From: Adenanthera pavonina
Taxonomy: Eukaryota; Streptophyta; Magnoliopsida; Fabales; Fabaceae
Reading direction: 5' to 3'
Length of the DNA stretch: 64,000 bases
Assembly: GCA_026686845.1 (NCBI GenBank)
Contig: JAIVEN010000013.1
Coordinates: 17,256,001 to 17,320,000, forward strand
The notes beneath the pieces were generated by a model, which was not told where the DNA came from, searched no databases, and saw nothing but the letters and a program-made list of their open reading frames with translations. The first letter of the stretch is position 1, and each line of letters begins with the position of its first letter. This document shows, one piece after another, positions 37,901 through 50,849 of this stretch. A program made the position numbers and the translations under genes.

Positions 37901-38609
37901 AGTGAACTAAAAATTTTAATATTAAAAGGCATTCCCATTGGTCATGTATGAACCATTTGTAGTCATTAGGAGTCTTCTCTCTCTGTTTCTCTTTGTATGA
38001 GATTAATCCTCTTGGTTATCAAGTTGGACCTGAATTTCCCATCACTTTACTTAAGCTCATGGGTCCTTAACATTACTAAATAGATTCTAGTATCTCTAGT
38101 GTGCCCAAACAAATCAGGAACTTAACTTCCTATTTATAAGCCTTTAATTATTTTATAATTAAGTAGTAAGAATAGAATAATGCATACCCACCTAGAGCAA
38201 TAAGTAAATTTCACCTTATCTAAACCTATACTCTAGTGCAATAGAATCATCAGAGATTATCTTTAGTTTCCCCACATATTTTAAGCTTCACTTTTATGGG
38301 GGATATTTTCTTTATTGGGTCATTATGCGCTCTTTTGATGCGAAGATCAAACATTGATAATGCAAACCCTTGGTTACTCAAGCTTACATAACCCTCTGTG
38401 CCAAGATGCAATTAGCACACTCATAGTTCATACTGCACTATGTGACATAAAGGATAATACTTTTTGGTGAAACCCCTCAGTTACTAAGCACAACTCAAGC
38501 CAGTGGAGTAGATATATATATTTTTTGCATTTATTTCTCTTTTGGGTTTTTGTAACCAGATTCATTGTCCTTAAGGTAGATTTTTATGGGTCTGGACAAA
38601 GAATTCTAC
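34992..38609. other. Unassigned AT-rich sequence, possibly another gypsy LTR
   Basis: No gene can be supported. A GGTGTTAGGCACCTCTTAAC phrase near 35,130 and an ATAGTTGCCCCTCTTTACTTG-like phrase near 37,458 resemble non-coding parts of large plant gypsy elements (Tat/Ogre side), which is recall only. 36,420-36,800 is a tandem repeat; 36,258-36,276 is a TAA microsatellite; 36,960-37,120 is CT-rich. The right edge is where LTR-G sequence becomes recognisable, about 38,610. Confidence 0.35.
36420..36800. repeat. About 135-bp tandem repeat, roughly three units
   Basis: AAGCACACCTCCACCTATT recurs at 36,556 and 36,691 (offset 135), and a more diverged unit starts near 36,420. Units share GAATAATTTATC, CATGG(A/G)CCTCT and GGAAACAAAGGTAAGGAGA. 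Short open frames across it are a by-product. Confidence 0.75.
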
Positions 38610-39233
38610 TATAGCTCAGAAGCGTTTAAATCATAAACATTTCAGTTTGTCCAAGCGAGAAAATGAGAGAGGAAACGGAGGGAGAGATGAAGAGAAGAGT
38701 TAGGGTCCATGATTCTCAACCTTGGGAGTGATTTTTGACCTCCAGAAACTTTGATCTTGGTTGGTAAGTGATCATTGCTCCTCCCTCTCCATTTTTCTTC
38801 AGTTTTGAGTTGGATTTTTCCGGGTATATATTGAAGTTTTCGGTTTTGGCCAAAATCCACAGATTAAAATGGATGAAATGGGATCAATGAAGTGTGATTT
38901 AGTGGCTTGGGTATAAGTTTTGGTTGGATTATGAGGTGTTTGAGTGGAACCCTAGGCCGAAATTGCTTGAGGGAGTACAAAATCTGAATTGTATGTGATA
39001 GGATAAGGTTTGGATAGTTGTTTAGGGTTTATTGGAACATGATTATGCAAATGGAATGATGAGTTCAGTACAATTGGTTGAGTTATGGATTTTGGTCAAT
39101 TTGTATATTATGTTAATTAAAGGTATTATAACATTGTATAGGTTGTTTGGTTGATCAGAGGAGTACAAATTTGCGGTTGACAATCTGAGAAGTTTGTGGA
39201 ATTTGTGTTTGGTATTGACAACTCGAGGTAACC

Positions 39234-42200
39234 TATAACACCTTAATTTAATCTTATTTTCCATGTATTAGACCTTAATTAAGATCCATTAATCATGATT
39301 AGAAGCTTAAATCACCTAGAAATAATTTTTTTTTAAATTTGATGTACTACTCCTATGGTAAAACCATTTGATTGACCAAAATTTGGAAATTCATAACTAA
39401 TTATAGAAAAATCATATTGAGGTTATTCAACTTCTTAAACTTAGGTTAAATCCAGATCTACATGAAAAAAATATGAAACAATAACTTCATTTGGCCAATT
39501 CATACAGTAAATTTTGTGAACAACTATTGTTTATTTGGTCATTTTTCAACTTGTCAGTTTCCTAACCTTAAATTTGAAAAATCATAAAAATTCTCATCCA
39601 CTTCCAAATGAGGTGATCTTTGGACATTTTAAAGATCTGTCTATCTGCTTGAATAGCATGTATAAAATTTATACATTCATCATAATTTTGTCTAAACAGT
39701 GGCTGGTTTACTATACAGGGGTCACATTGGCCTTTTCTACCCCTTAACTTTTGCAAAATCAATTCTTAACATATATCCATCCATAGTTCTTGTTCCAAAA
39801 TTATACTAAACATCTCAAAATACTTAGAGGCATATGATGGAATGAAATTACAGCCTCATATGTTCATACACAATTTTATATAAAATAGCCAAGTGACATA
39901 AAACAATTGGAAACATTGTTCTAAACATCAAATTTTTTTCTAGCTGCCTTTCCTCCCTTGGATCCTTGCATACTTGAACCTATCATGTTGGTCATTTAGG
40001 AGAGGATGATATTCAAAAAATCTCAATAGCAACATCATTATAAGCATACATGTCATCACATATATCATGAAATTGTTAAACAATCATTTGATAACATAAT
40101 GAGTCATATTAATTTATAAAAATTTCGGTAGAGTTTTCTCTTGTAAAATGGACATCCCAGGGTTGAAACACCTTCATAAACTCAGTGAAAAAATTCACAA
40201 AACAACACATATACAATATGGCAAGTCATGTATCATTTAAAACTATATAAGATAACATAATGCTTTAAGGAGAAAGTTGTTACCTTTGTGTATCATCTTG
40301 CTTTTTCCTTTGGTTCCACCTCTTTCTAACACTTCCACAAGTTTCCTTAGGTTTTGTCAAACCTAAATACATCATCAATTAACTACTTAACCCACTGATT
40401 CTAGGGGTAGTTTCATAAGGAACCCTAAAACCCTAAAAATTTCACTTAATCTTAAGTTTTTTCATGAAATCAATACTTGTTCTTAAGGAATTCCACCATG
40501 AGCAACTTGTAATACCTTACTCTTATCTATATTTACCCATGTATTATAGCATGCATAATGTCCAAGTAGCTCATATTAGGAGCTTGAACCATTAATAGAA
40601 CCAAATTATTTAAAATAAAAAAAGTGGTACAATTCATTTGGTTTTCAAGTTTTCTAGACGAAATTTGAAAAATCATATTAAGCTGATTCAAGTCTCTCAA
40701 TGGAGTTAGAAACATGATCTATAAAGAAAAAAATGAAAATTTCCTTTAACTGGATCAATTCATACATTTTATTGCTCCAAATTTCAATATTCAAATGATC
40801 ATTTTTTACTTCTCCAGGATTTTGGCCTTAAATTTAAAAATTTATATTTTATTCTATACTAAGCCAAATCATACATTCTTTCTGTTATTGGAAAGCTGTG
40901 TATGTCTTGTTATAGCCATATTTTTCTTATATATTTATTTAACTAGAAAAGGGCGTAGTAGAATCTTAAATTGTTAAGGGTCTAAACACAACTTTTAATG
41001 GAATAGTTTTGGGAAAATAGATATAACTCTTATTATATAGCTCCAACTGATTTCAAATTAGTGGCATATTAATTTGAGACATAAATATTTCCATGCATTT
41101 ATACCACATATATTTTGGAATTATGTATGAATTTCTACTGCCTTTTAAAATAAACAATACAGATGGTAAAAATCATAGTTTTCTCAGCATCATCCAGTTT
41201 TAACCCTTATTTTAAAAAATATACTATAAATTGTACGCATGCCCAATTTAGGTGCTCTTTGGCCTTTTGGAAAGCCCCATTGTCTAGTTTTATATGTCAT
41301 CAATAATTAACATCACATTTCAAATGGACAATATTTGCTTAGCCATCTGTTGCTCATTAAAGCCAGATTATGTTATTTCATTGCAATAGTATTATCATAT
41401 ATCTTATACTTTGCACAAACTTGTTCATGACATATCCATAACATCTTAAGAGACCCAAAAGAACATAATGGCAGCTAAACACAGCCTTACAAAGGCACAT
41501 ATGATTTTACACAAATGCCATAGTGATACATTAAAATGTATACAAATTGCTTAATAGGCATGCTTCTTTATTCTCTTCATTTCTCTTGCCTTTCCTTGAA
41601 TTCTCCATTGATATAGCTTGAACCTAACATTTAGGATGTTTGGGGGAGGGGTGAGATTGGGGTAATCTCAGTAACAAGTTATATTCATGAATAATGTTAT
41701 TTATTTCACATAAAAAATCACATTTGAGCACATTAAATCACATCAATCAACAAATTGCCATATAGGTCATCAAAATTTTGGCAGCATAACGGCTTAGAAA
41801 ATAAATATCCCAAGGAATGAAACCTCTCGTATTGCAGCCAAAACCAATCAAGAAAACATAATTCACAATATGACAACCAATTTGCATCAAAGCAAAGCAA
41901 TGAAAAAATATAAGCAAGAATATGTAAACTTAGCTACCTTTGGTGATATTACTTGGCTTTCCTTTTTAAACCAAAACTTCTCTAGCTTTCCCAAGCTTCC
42001 TCAAATCCCTAGGCATCAATAAACACTTTTTCAAGCTAATGATTTCATGGTATAACTCAATATACATCCATGAAACCCTAAATTTCCCTATAGTTTCTTT
42101 TAGCTTTTCTTAGAGAACCAAGAGTTTCCTTAAGGTTTTCCAACATGAGGGATACTTTTTTGCCATCAAATCTATGAAAATTCAGCTTCTTCCCACCTTG

Positions 42201-45005
42201 TTGGTTTGACTGAAATATGCTCTTAAGAGGAAGAAATTGGTTTTTCACAAAAAAACTTGTTTTAAAACACACCTAGTTTGCTTTTCATGAAAAATCTCAT
42301 GGTTTCTCTTAAATTAATGGTATGGAAACACTTTCCCTCTCTTTCTACATGCTTGGCTGAAAATCAATCATCAAAAAAAGAGGAGAAAAACCTAAATAAA
42401 CCATCCCAAACTTCTTGAAAACTAAGCTAGATTTAATGAAAATCATAGGTTGGATCTTACCTGGACTTGGCTTAAAATCATTTTTCTTCTTTCTTCATCC
42501 CTTCTCTTATGTTCTCTCTTCTTCCTCCTTAGTCAAGTAGTTGCTTCTTTCTCCTCTCTCAAGTGAAAGTGGCGGACATGTGGAGGGGGTATTTAGAATG
42601 GCCACTAAACTTGATTACTTTTTGCTAAATTACTTTCATTATCATTAGTTAAGAAAACTTAATAATTAAGTTTTCCCTTTTTCTTAACCATTAAGGCTTC
42701 CAATTTGAACAAATGGGCTGATGACTTGGCACCATTTTAGTGAGGAATTATCTCCAAAATAATGCATATTTTTCTCAGTTTGGTAATACCATGTATTAGT
42801 TACTTTATATTAAGACTGGTAAAGTTATCTTTTGTAGTATAAATTCACTTAATTAGTACACGATTAGAGGAAACTTGTATCTGAAATTACTTTATTATCT
42901 TGCCTCTAAAAAGCGCCTTTTATCGTGTCCAATGGCTTTTCTTTTTACCTTTTTAGTTTTTGTAGATAAAAAAGCAGCTTTATTAGTAAAAAGTTACTTT
43001 TTAAACTTCAACACTGATTATTTCTTTATTCTTAATCATTAACCCTCAGTGCCATATACCATTGGACTCATCTCATTGAGAGCTTCGATTTGACATTAAT
43101 TTTTTATTTACAAAATTACCCTTGACTTAGGACAAATTTATAATTTTTAACACTTTTGGGTCATCAGCTGTAATTTTTTCCAAAATCTTTGATTTCTTGC
43201 CATCTTTATGTGACTTTTTTTTTTCTTTTTTCTCTTCAAGGGTAAATTTGTCATTTTCTCATTTTCATCTTATTGGGAAAAATGACCTCTTTGCCCAATT
43301 TTATGCAAAACAGTGTATGTCTGTTTTCATGAATTATTCATGCATTTTTAAATATCTAGACTTTTGGGGATGTTACAGAACTTATTTTTAGCATAAAAAA
43401 CATGAAATTTCAACTCTAAAGTAATGCTCTGTTTTGATGGAAATTTATGGGAATATGAGAGAAAATGGTTTGTTTTGAAACACAACCAATAAGTCTTAAA
43501 AGCATGCTTTAGGTGACTTAATCATGCTTTGGCTAAACTTTGATACATGAAAACTCCTTTTCCTTCCATTCCCATACCTTGGTTGAAACTTAAACTAGAG
43601 AGGGAATAGAAGAGAACTTCATAGAAACATCTTAAACCTCTAGAGAAACCAGCTTAAAGGTATTGAAACTTACTTTGCCACTTGATTCTTCAAGCTTTCT
43701 CCTTGATCTTCTCTTTTCTCTCTTCTCTCTTAGGTTTTTGGAGCTTCACCCTCTTGTTATAGCTGCTAGAGGTCACACTTAATGAGAGGAAAGAGGGAGT
43801 TTAATTTACTTAATTATCTTGTTAATCACTTCCTTAAACAAGATTACTTTTTGATAAAAATTAATGCCTTCCCTAAGAAGTTGTTTGGCCAAAAATCTCA
43901 TGCCTTCCTTGAGAAGTTTTGGGACAAAAATATGGTCAGTTGATGGATGTACAAATGAGAGAGAATAAATGGTTAATTAGTTCCCTTAATCATACTTAAG
44001 TTGCCTAACCCAAGATTAATCAACTTGGATTACTTTTTCAATACTTCTTCAAGAAGTATTCTAAAAAATAATAAAATATTTATTTACAGCACATGGGCTA
44101 CTAAAGATGGCGCCAACTCATGCTCAAATATCTCTAAAATACTGCATATTTTTCTTGGTCCAAATATATCCTTTGTCGGATACTTTTTACCGGTATTGAT
44201 AAAATTGCTTTTGCAGTAAATTAGTATGTTAGGGATACAGAACTATTTCAAATTTATATCTATATTTCCTTAATTATCCTGTGCCAAACAATATCTGTGT
44301 GAGGCCCATATCGTGTCCTGATCACCTTTTAATCATCTGTGGGACCCACAATTTACTTTATCGGTATTAAGTTACTTTTTGACACTTAGCACTGGTTATT
44401 TCTTCATTTTTAATCAGTTAACCTCCATGCTATATATTATTGGATTCACCTCATCACAATCTTTGTTTTGACTATAACTTTGCATATTTACAAAAGAAAA
44501 ATACTTATATACTTTTTCCTTATGTGCTTTTCATATTATTTTTCAATTAAAAGTTAACATGTGGATTATTTTTTTAATACATGGTAGATTTAGTCATTAA
44601 TTATATATTAAAAGTATTAACTTCTTGAATTTAAAAAATATTAAAAGATCTATGTCTTAAATTTTAATTGGAGAATAGTATGAAAAACATATAAGGAAAA
44701 GTATATAAGTTTAGTCCTTTACAAAATTATCCTTGACCCGAGGCCAAATTATAATTTTTAATTCTTCCGGGTCATTAGCTGTAATTTTCCCCAAAATATA
44801 TATTCACATGCATTCCCACGTATTTTTACCTTTGAGGGGGTGAAAATGAAGTTATCTTAAATTCTAGGGAGAAAATATAATTTCTCATTTTTCCATCCGA
44901 TTGGGAAAAATGATCTCTTTACCCTTTTTCACACAAAACGATGTTCACCCATTTTCATGAATTCTTTACAAATATTTAGATATTCTAGATTTTAGGGATG
45001 TTACA
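39234..45005 (-). mobile_element. LTR-B, minus strand, with a second LTR-B inside
   Basis: It starts TATAACACC and ends GGGATGTTACA on the plus strand, with a perfect TAACC duplication (39,229-39,233 and 45,006-45,010). Removing the inner LTR-B (40,508-43,377) leaves about 2.9 kb. The hairpin equivalent is decayed here (about 40,008-40,024). A piece near 44,490-44,715 (AATATTAAAAGATC and flanks) looks like a further small AT-rich insertion, as it interrupts the block TTTACAAAATTA. Confidence 0.85.
40508..43377 (-). mobile_element. LTR-B nested in LTR-B
   Basis: It starts TGTAATACC and ends GGGGATGTTACA; flanks CAACT and GAACT are a 4/5 duplication. Length is 2,870 bp. Its hairpin has changed to GAGATT-GGGGT-AATCTC (41,653-41,669): the stem is kept by pairing though the loop differs from other copies. 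The CCATATACCATTGGACTCATC block is near 43,053. Confidence 0.85.
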
Positions 45006-45209
45006 TAACCGGGTGTTTGTATTATATGTATATATGCATGTTCCCATTCATACCACGATATTGATATGTGTGTGTATGGTTTTTCTATATATCGTGTTAT
45101 TCATACAGCCAGACATTATAGTAGATGTTGATCATTATGATGATGATTATATACAATGATGATATGATATTTCATGAGTTCATAGCATGATAGTAAGGAA
45201 CATGATGAT

Positions 45210-48200
45210 TGTAGTATCCCTATTTTTATGGGATGTTATAAAATGAATAAAAGAGGAGAAACGAAGTGAGATGAAAAGGCTATATAGAATTGGGTTTTAG
45301 AAGGAATTAATTTTTCATCTAATTTTCTGAAGAAGTTATGTTTGGTCCACAATTGGAATTAATTTTTCATAAGGTCCTTAGCAGAAATTAATTCCAGAAC
45401 TTACCCCAGAAAATATGCAATATACCACTTGAATGAAAGCCCGCTCCAAAATAAGTGCAATGGTATAAGTATTGCATTCCCGGGAGGTCTAGGTTAAGAG
45501 ATAGACCAATTTGAAGTTATTGTGAATAATGAAAATGAAAGAATAAAAAAATTGATCTTTGGGTAAAATTACAAGAAAATACCGAAAAGAATGAATAATT
45601 ATATTTTTGATCCAGTTCAAGGGCAAAATGGTCATTTCCCACATTAGATGTAAAATGTGAATAATGAATTAAAGGCCCAAAAATGAAAAGGCTGACATCG
45701 TAAAATATAAAAGGAATTGGAAAAAATAGAGAGATACCATTAAGTGTGAAGAAGAGCAAAGAGGTTATTTTTCCTAGTTAAACGGAAAAATAAGAAAATT
45801 ATATTTGGGCCCCAAAAATAAGAATCTTTAAAATTTAGCCTCTTAAGAATGTTTTCAACGTGGGAGAAGAAAGAAGTTTGGGGAAAATTATGAGAAAGGA
45901 CCCGAAAGCTTCAAGAATTATAAATTAGCCCAGGTCAAGGGCATTTTTGTAAATATGATAAATTATAGTCAAAATGAAGCTTTTAATGAGTTAGACCCAA
46001 TGGAATATAGTAAGAAATTTATTAAGATCAAAATAATATTTATTGGGTAATTAGGGCTTAATATTAATATTTTACCCGATAAAGGTTATTTTAGATTGTA
46101 GGAAAAGGCAGTATTAATTCAATAATAATGATTGAACCTTGCTAAAATACATTTTGAGTCAAGATAATGATTTTGGTCCAAAAGATACCTTTGGATAATC
46201 CTGTACCAATATAATGACAATTTTAGCAAAAATAGTTAATCGGTATAGGTAAAAGTTATCAGTAATGGGTATTTTGATCCATTAAAACTTATAAAGAATT
46301 TTTGGACAGCTTTCCCTCAATATGACGTGACCAAGGCTGCAAGGGACATGGAGGGAATTTATTTAATTGATTTTGTCCAATACTTTTCAAAGAAGGTGAA
46401 GCTTTTTGACCAAAAGGAAATAATTATGATTAGCAAGGAAATTAGTTAAGTTAATTACCTAATTCCTCTCCCATTTCAGGGTGAGTAGCTGCTGCCTACA
46501 TGTTAAAATTTCATTATCAAATTGCTTTGTGAATACTTCTTTAAGAAGTATTTGAAAAAATAAATAAATATGGCAAGAAGTGATTGGTTGGTGCTTATCA
46601 CTTTATTCTTTACTCTCTTCTCATTTTGGCCGACGTGTGCAGTTGAGAAAGAGAGAGGAAGAGGTCTGAAACATAAGCAAGAAAGGAGAGGAAGAGCCCA
46701 ACATTTCGAAGACAAGAAGAGGAAGTAAGAAGGCAAGGATCAAGACACAACAGCAAGGGTAAGTTCCTATGGTCTCTAACTTGTGTTTGCAAGTATTTAA
46801 AAGTAGTTTAATGGAGTTATCCTCTTCCTCCATGCTTCCATGAGTTCAGCCATGGCAAACCTTAGAGAGAGAAAGTGAGCTATGGCAACATAAACTCATG
46901 GAAAAGCTTAGAATAGATGAGATATGCATGTAAGTGCAAGTGGTTTGAAGTTTCATTGAGTAAATCTTTTTCTATAATTTCATGGAATTTTCTGCTGATT
47001 TAGGGTTTGAAATAGAAAACGAATTTCATGATTTTGCCCCCAAAAATAGATTCCTTGGGTCCAAAATAGGTAGATACAAGTATGCTGTGCAAGAAAAGCT
47101 CAAGGGAAAACAAAATGGAATTTTTAGATCAAGTATGCCACTTTATGATTGAGCTTAATGAATCAGTGGCTCATGCTATTATTTCATGATGATATAGGGT
47201 TTCAAAAAGTGTTTTAAGATCAATGGAAGTGTCCACAAAGTTTGGAGATCATTGAAAAGTAAAAAGGTAGTTATTTTCCTTGTTATGCTTAATGTTGTCA
47301 TACTTTGTTTTCATGATAATATGACTATGCCATATAATTGTTTGAATGCTTTATGATGTATTTTCATTGTTGGCTAAATGTTTGAAGGGTTTTATGACCC
47401 TAGGATGTCCATTTTACAAAGTGTTACCATGCCAAAATTTTTATGGAATTGTATGGCATAATATGAAGTTATGATTTTCATTGATGATTTTATGAAATGA
47501 TATGATGATGTGAATGCATGATTGGATATAACTACTGAGATTCTTTGAATCTCACCCTTCCAAATGATCATCATGTCTAGGCCCAAGCTATGGTAACAAG
47601 GGGTCAACAGTGCCAAGGAGAAAGAAGGAAGAGGATGAACCATAATGTTATTTGCAAGTTATAATGCTAAGTTGAGAAAATATGTATCATGTATGTATGA
47701 GATGAAATTATGCAATTATACATGATTATGTTCCTTAAAGTCCTCTTATGATGATATGTGTGGATTTGGAACAATAAATGTTGATGCATGAGGTTTATGA
47801 AGTTGAGTATGAGTTATGGCATAATTATGAACAAGATGACTAGTATTGATTTGAGTAGGGGAATTCTATTCGAAACAGAGTGTCCTATATAAGTGTTATA
47901 CATTCCCATAAAGTATACAGAACAATCTTTTCATAGAGCTAAAGAACACCTAAATTGGACAAGTGTATGATTTATAATGAAATTTTGAAGTTAGGATTCA
48001 AAACTGGACATTATTGGAAAAACTGGAACTTATACTGTGAACACTGGATTTTTCAAAAGGCACTATAAAATTGTGTATAGCTCCAAAAATTCAGTGATTT
48101 GCATTTATGGAAATCTCCAAGTCTTAAGAAACGAATTCCACTAGTTTGAAACCATTTGGAGCTATAAAGAAGGAGTTATGTAATTTCTCCTAAAACTGTT

Positions 48201-48717
48201 CCAGTAGAGGTAGTGTTTTGACCCATAATAGTTAAGTTAATGTCATGCCCTGTATAAGTTGAATAAATATACAAGAAAAATATTTATTGAAAGTAGACTC
48301 ACAGGGCTTTCATATGACATAAATCATGTATGATTTAGCTCAGGGTAGTGTGAGATATTAATTTTTAAAAATAAAGACAAAATCCTGAGGAAGAGAAAAT
48401 GACCAAGTATATAGTAAATATTTGAGGAATAAACTGTATAAATTGGTCAATATAATGCTCTGTTTCACATTTTTTCCATGTATATAAGGTTTTTATCTAT
48501 TTTTAGAGACTTTAATCACTATGAAATGATTTTTCTAGAATTAGTTATGAATTTTCAAAATTCAGTCGGTAAAGTGGAAACTACCGTATGAACAGTAACC
48601 AAAAATTTTGGAAATTCTGATTTTCATTTTTATGTGATTCAAGCTTAGTATCAAGTATAATTAGACTTAAAATGAGTCTAATTCATGGGAAATGAGTCTA
48701 AAAGTAAGGTGTTACAA
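45210..48717 (+). mobile_element. LTR-B, solo, sense strand, full length
   Basis: It starts TGTAGTATCCC and ends AAGGTGTTACA, with a perfect ATGAT duplication (45,205-45,209 and 48,718-48,722). At 3,508 bp it is the longest and most complete copy and sets the family's sense orientation together with the polypurine tract at 26,675. The hairpin is at 47,537-47,553, preceded by ACT and followed by CACCC. It contains no coding sequence of note. Confidence 0.9.
47537..47553 (+). promoter_or_regulatory. Conserved hairpin in the full-length LTR-B
   Basis: GAGATTC-TTT-GAATCTC is a perfect 7-bp stem with a 3-base loop, in the context ACTACT before and ACCCTTCC after. It lies about two thirds into the LTR, where the R/U5 region would be expected. 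The context matches the LTR-G hairpins (GTTACTGAGAC...GTCTCACNCCC). Confidence 0.55.
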
Positions 48718-48989
48718 TGATGATGATGATTACATGATGATATGACATGAACATCATCACATGACATTGTGAAGAAAGGTGGATTGCGTGGTGGTGATGA
48801 TAAATGATATGATGAGATATGATATGGGTGTAATAAGGAAGGGATCCCTGTGGCTAAATTCTCTCATATGGACAGGAGAGACAGGCGACAGTGGACTGTA
48901 CCTTCCTTAAATCACCACCATGTCGAGGTAGTCTAGAGGAAGGAGAGCCACAATCCAAGCAATAGTATAACCTTTGGTCGGGTTGCATT

Positions 48990-50849
48990 TATTAGCAAGG
49001 CTGACTTCCCAAGGAGGGGGTGAATTGGGAAGATTGAAATTTTTCTGTACAAAGTGAAGTAAGTGAAGATATCACAATATAATGAAAACAATGTGTAAAA
49101 CAGAGCAAGATGAAAAGTAAAGATAGGAAGAAGAAAACTCAGTGGTTTATCCTGGTTCGGTCTTTCCACTTGACCTACATCCAGTCCCCAAGACACCTCT
49201 TGAGATTTATCCACTATACAGCAAGAATTTCAATGGGCTTCTTGCTGGGGCCACAGTACACGAGTATGCTCTATTTCTGAGCTCTCTCACACTCTGTAAG
49301 CACTTTCACTATGTGCTTCCCAATCCCCTTGTGAATACCCCTCACAAGTAAATCTATCTCCAAGATGAAGAGTAGATTGATTACAATGAAATAACTCTCT
49401 TGAAAAGAGTAGATATGAAAGTTTAAGTACAAGTATAGAAGTTGAGAGGGTAAAAGCTTTTGAGAAAAGATTCAGCAGAAATTCGGTGTATATTAGTTTG
49501 ATTCGTTACCCACAACTTCAAATGATGTTGTATTTATAGATTTAGGTCTCAAATATCCGTTAGAGACTAAATCTATCCGTTGGGGAAGTTATCCAACGGT
49601 TACTCTGAAAAACTATCCGTTTACCAACCGCATTTAATATTTCTGACATACTGAAATTCGAATTTTGGCTGGTCAACAGACGAATTTCGAAAGGACCGAA
49701 GGTTAAAGCTTCCAACGTTACAGCACGAAGTTCGTCTGTTCATGAGGTGAAATTCGAATGTTGAAACTTACAAAATATTTTTACAATGTGACATACGAAT
49801 TTTCAAGAAGAAAGTTTTTCGGTTAAGTGTGAACAGTGTTTTCAATTTGCTACAGTGCCTTCGAAATTCAAATTTTGGAACCCCAAAATTCGTCTGTCTA
49901 TTGATTGTTTAAAGAGGCACAGCAGATTACTTTCTTCGAAATTCGAATTTTGAAAGGGTGAAATTCGTCTGTCAGAGAGACTCTTTCCAGACTAATTTCA
50001 TCATTCGAATGTTGCAAGTTCTTATCATTCGTATGTCAATTTTTCTCTTCAACAGACTCAAGAACTTAGCTTCTGAAATTCGAATTTTAATGTTCAAAGT
50101 TCGTCTGTCAGAGAGCAGTTTTGAAACTTAAATCATTCTTGATCTCAGATGAACTTTAACATAGTTTCAGACGTATTTCTTCCATTTTCTCAAATTTTGT
50201 TTTGTTTGAAATTCGAATTTTGAAGACTTGAAGTTCGTCTGTTGCAAAGAAGCTTCTCTCAGACTTTTATGAAAATTCGAATGTTGGAAGTTCAAAATTC
50301 GTCTGTCAGAGAGCATTTATCAAACTGAATTTCATTTTGATTTCAGATGCATTTTATCATAGTCTCAGACGAATTTCTTTGGTTTTCACAAACTTCATTT
50401 TTCTTGAAATTCGAATTTTGAAAGTGTGAAGTTCGTCTGTTACCAGAAAGGCTTCTTTCAGATTAGATGAAAATTCGAATTTTGAACAATCAAAATTCGT
50501 CTGACAGAGAGCCATCTCTTCAGACTTATTCAGTTTCAGCTTGAAATTCGAATTTCCAAAGGCAAAGTTCGAATTTCCAACTTGACAGTTCAGCTTAATC
50601 TTTCAACCTTCGTCTGTTTGCGGGTGTTTTTCAAATAGGTAAAGATTTAACACAAAATCAAGGTTTGAAAACATCTTTTTCTCAAATAAAAAACTTTTAC
50701 CCAATCATAACAAAAACTAAAGATCCTACAAGAGATCTAACAGCAAATACTCAGAAAATCTTCACTTGAAATAGCTTTGATCTCCTTTGATATCTTCAAT
50801 TCAAGCTCTTGAGTGTTGGTTTACAATCATCACAACTCTTGATTCAACA
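48990..50849 (-). mobile_element. Solo copia LTR (LTR-C), 1,860 bp, minus strand
   Basis: It starts TATTAGCAAGG and ends GATTCAACA on the plus strand, with a perfect GCATT duplication (48,985-48,989 and 50,850-50,854). It has exactly the same length as, and is the near mirror of, the plus-strand copy at 53,479-55,338. CG-containing modules are well kept, so it is among the youngest insertions in the window. It lies in the 5' LTR of the chromovirus. Confidence 0.95.
49531..49625 (-). promoter_or_regulatory. LTR-C core promoter with AACGG repeats (minus copy)
   Basis: On the minus strand TATAAATA (49,531-49,538) is preceded by a run of AACGGATA-type motifs: plus-strand TATCCGTT at about 49,554, 49,574 and 49,614, and AACGGTTAC near 49,597. 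The arrangement mirrors that at 54,706-54,796. Confidence 0.7.

Noticed and set aside
49660..50620. CRISPR-like look of regularly spaced short repeats
   Set aside because: The repeats vary, are palindromic modules of an LTR, and occur in every LTR-C copy in a plant genome; there are no spacers or cas genes.
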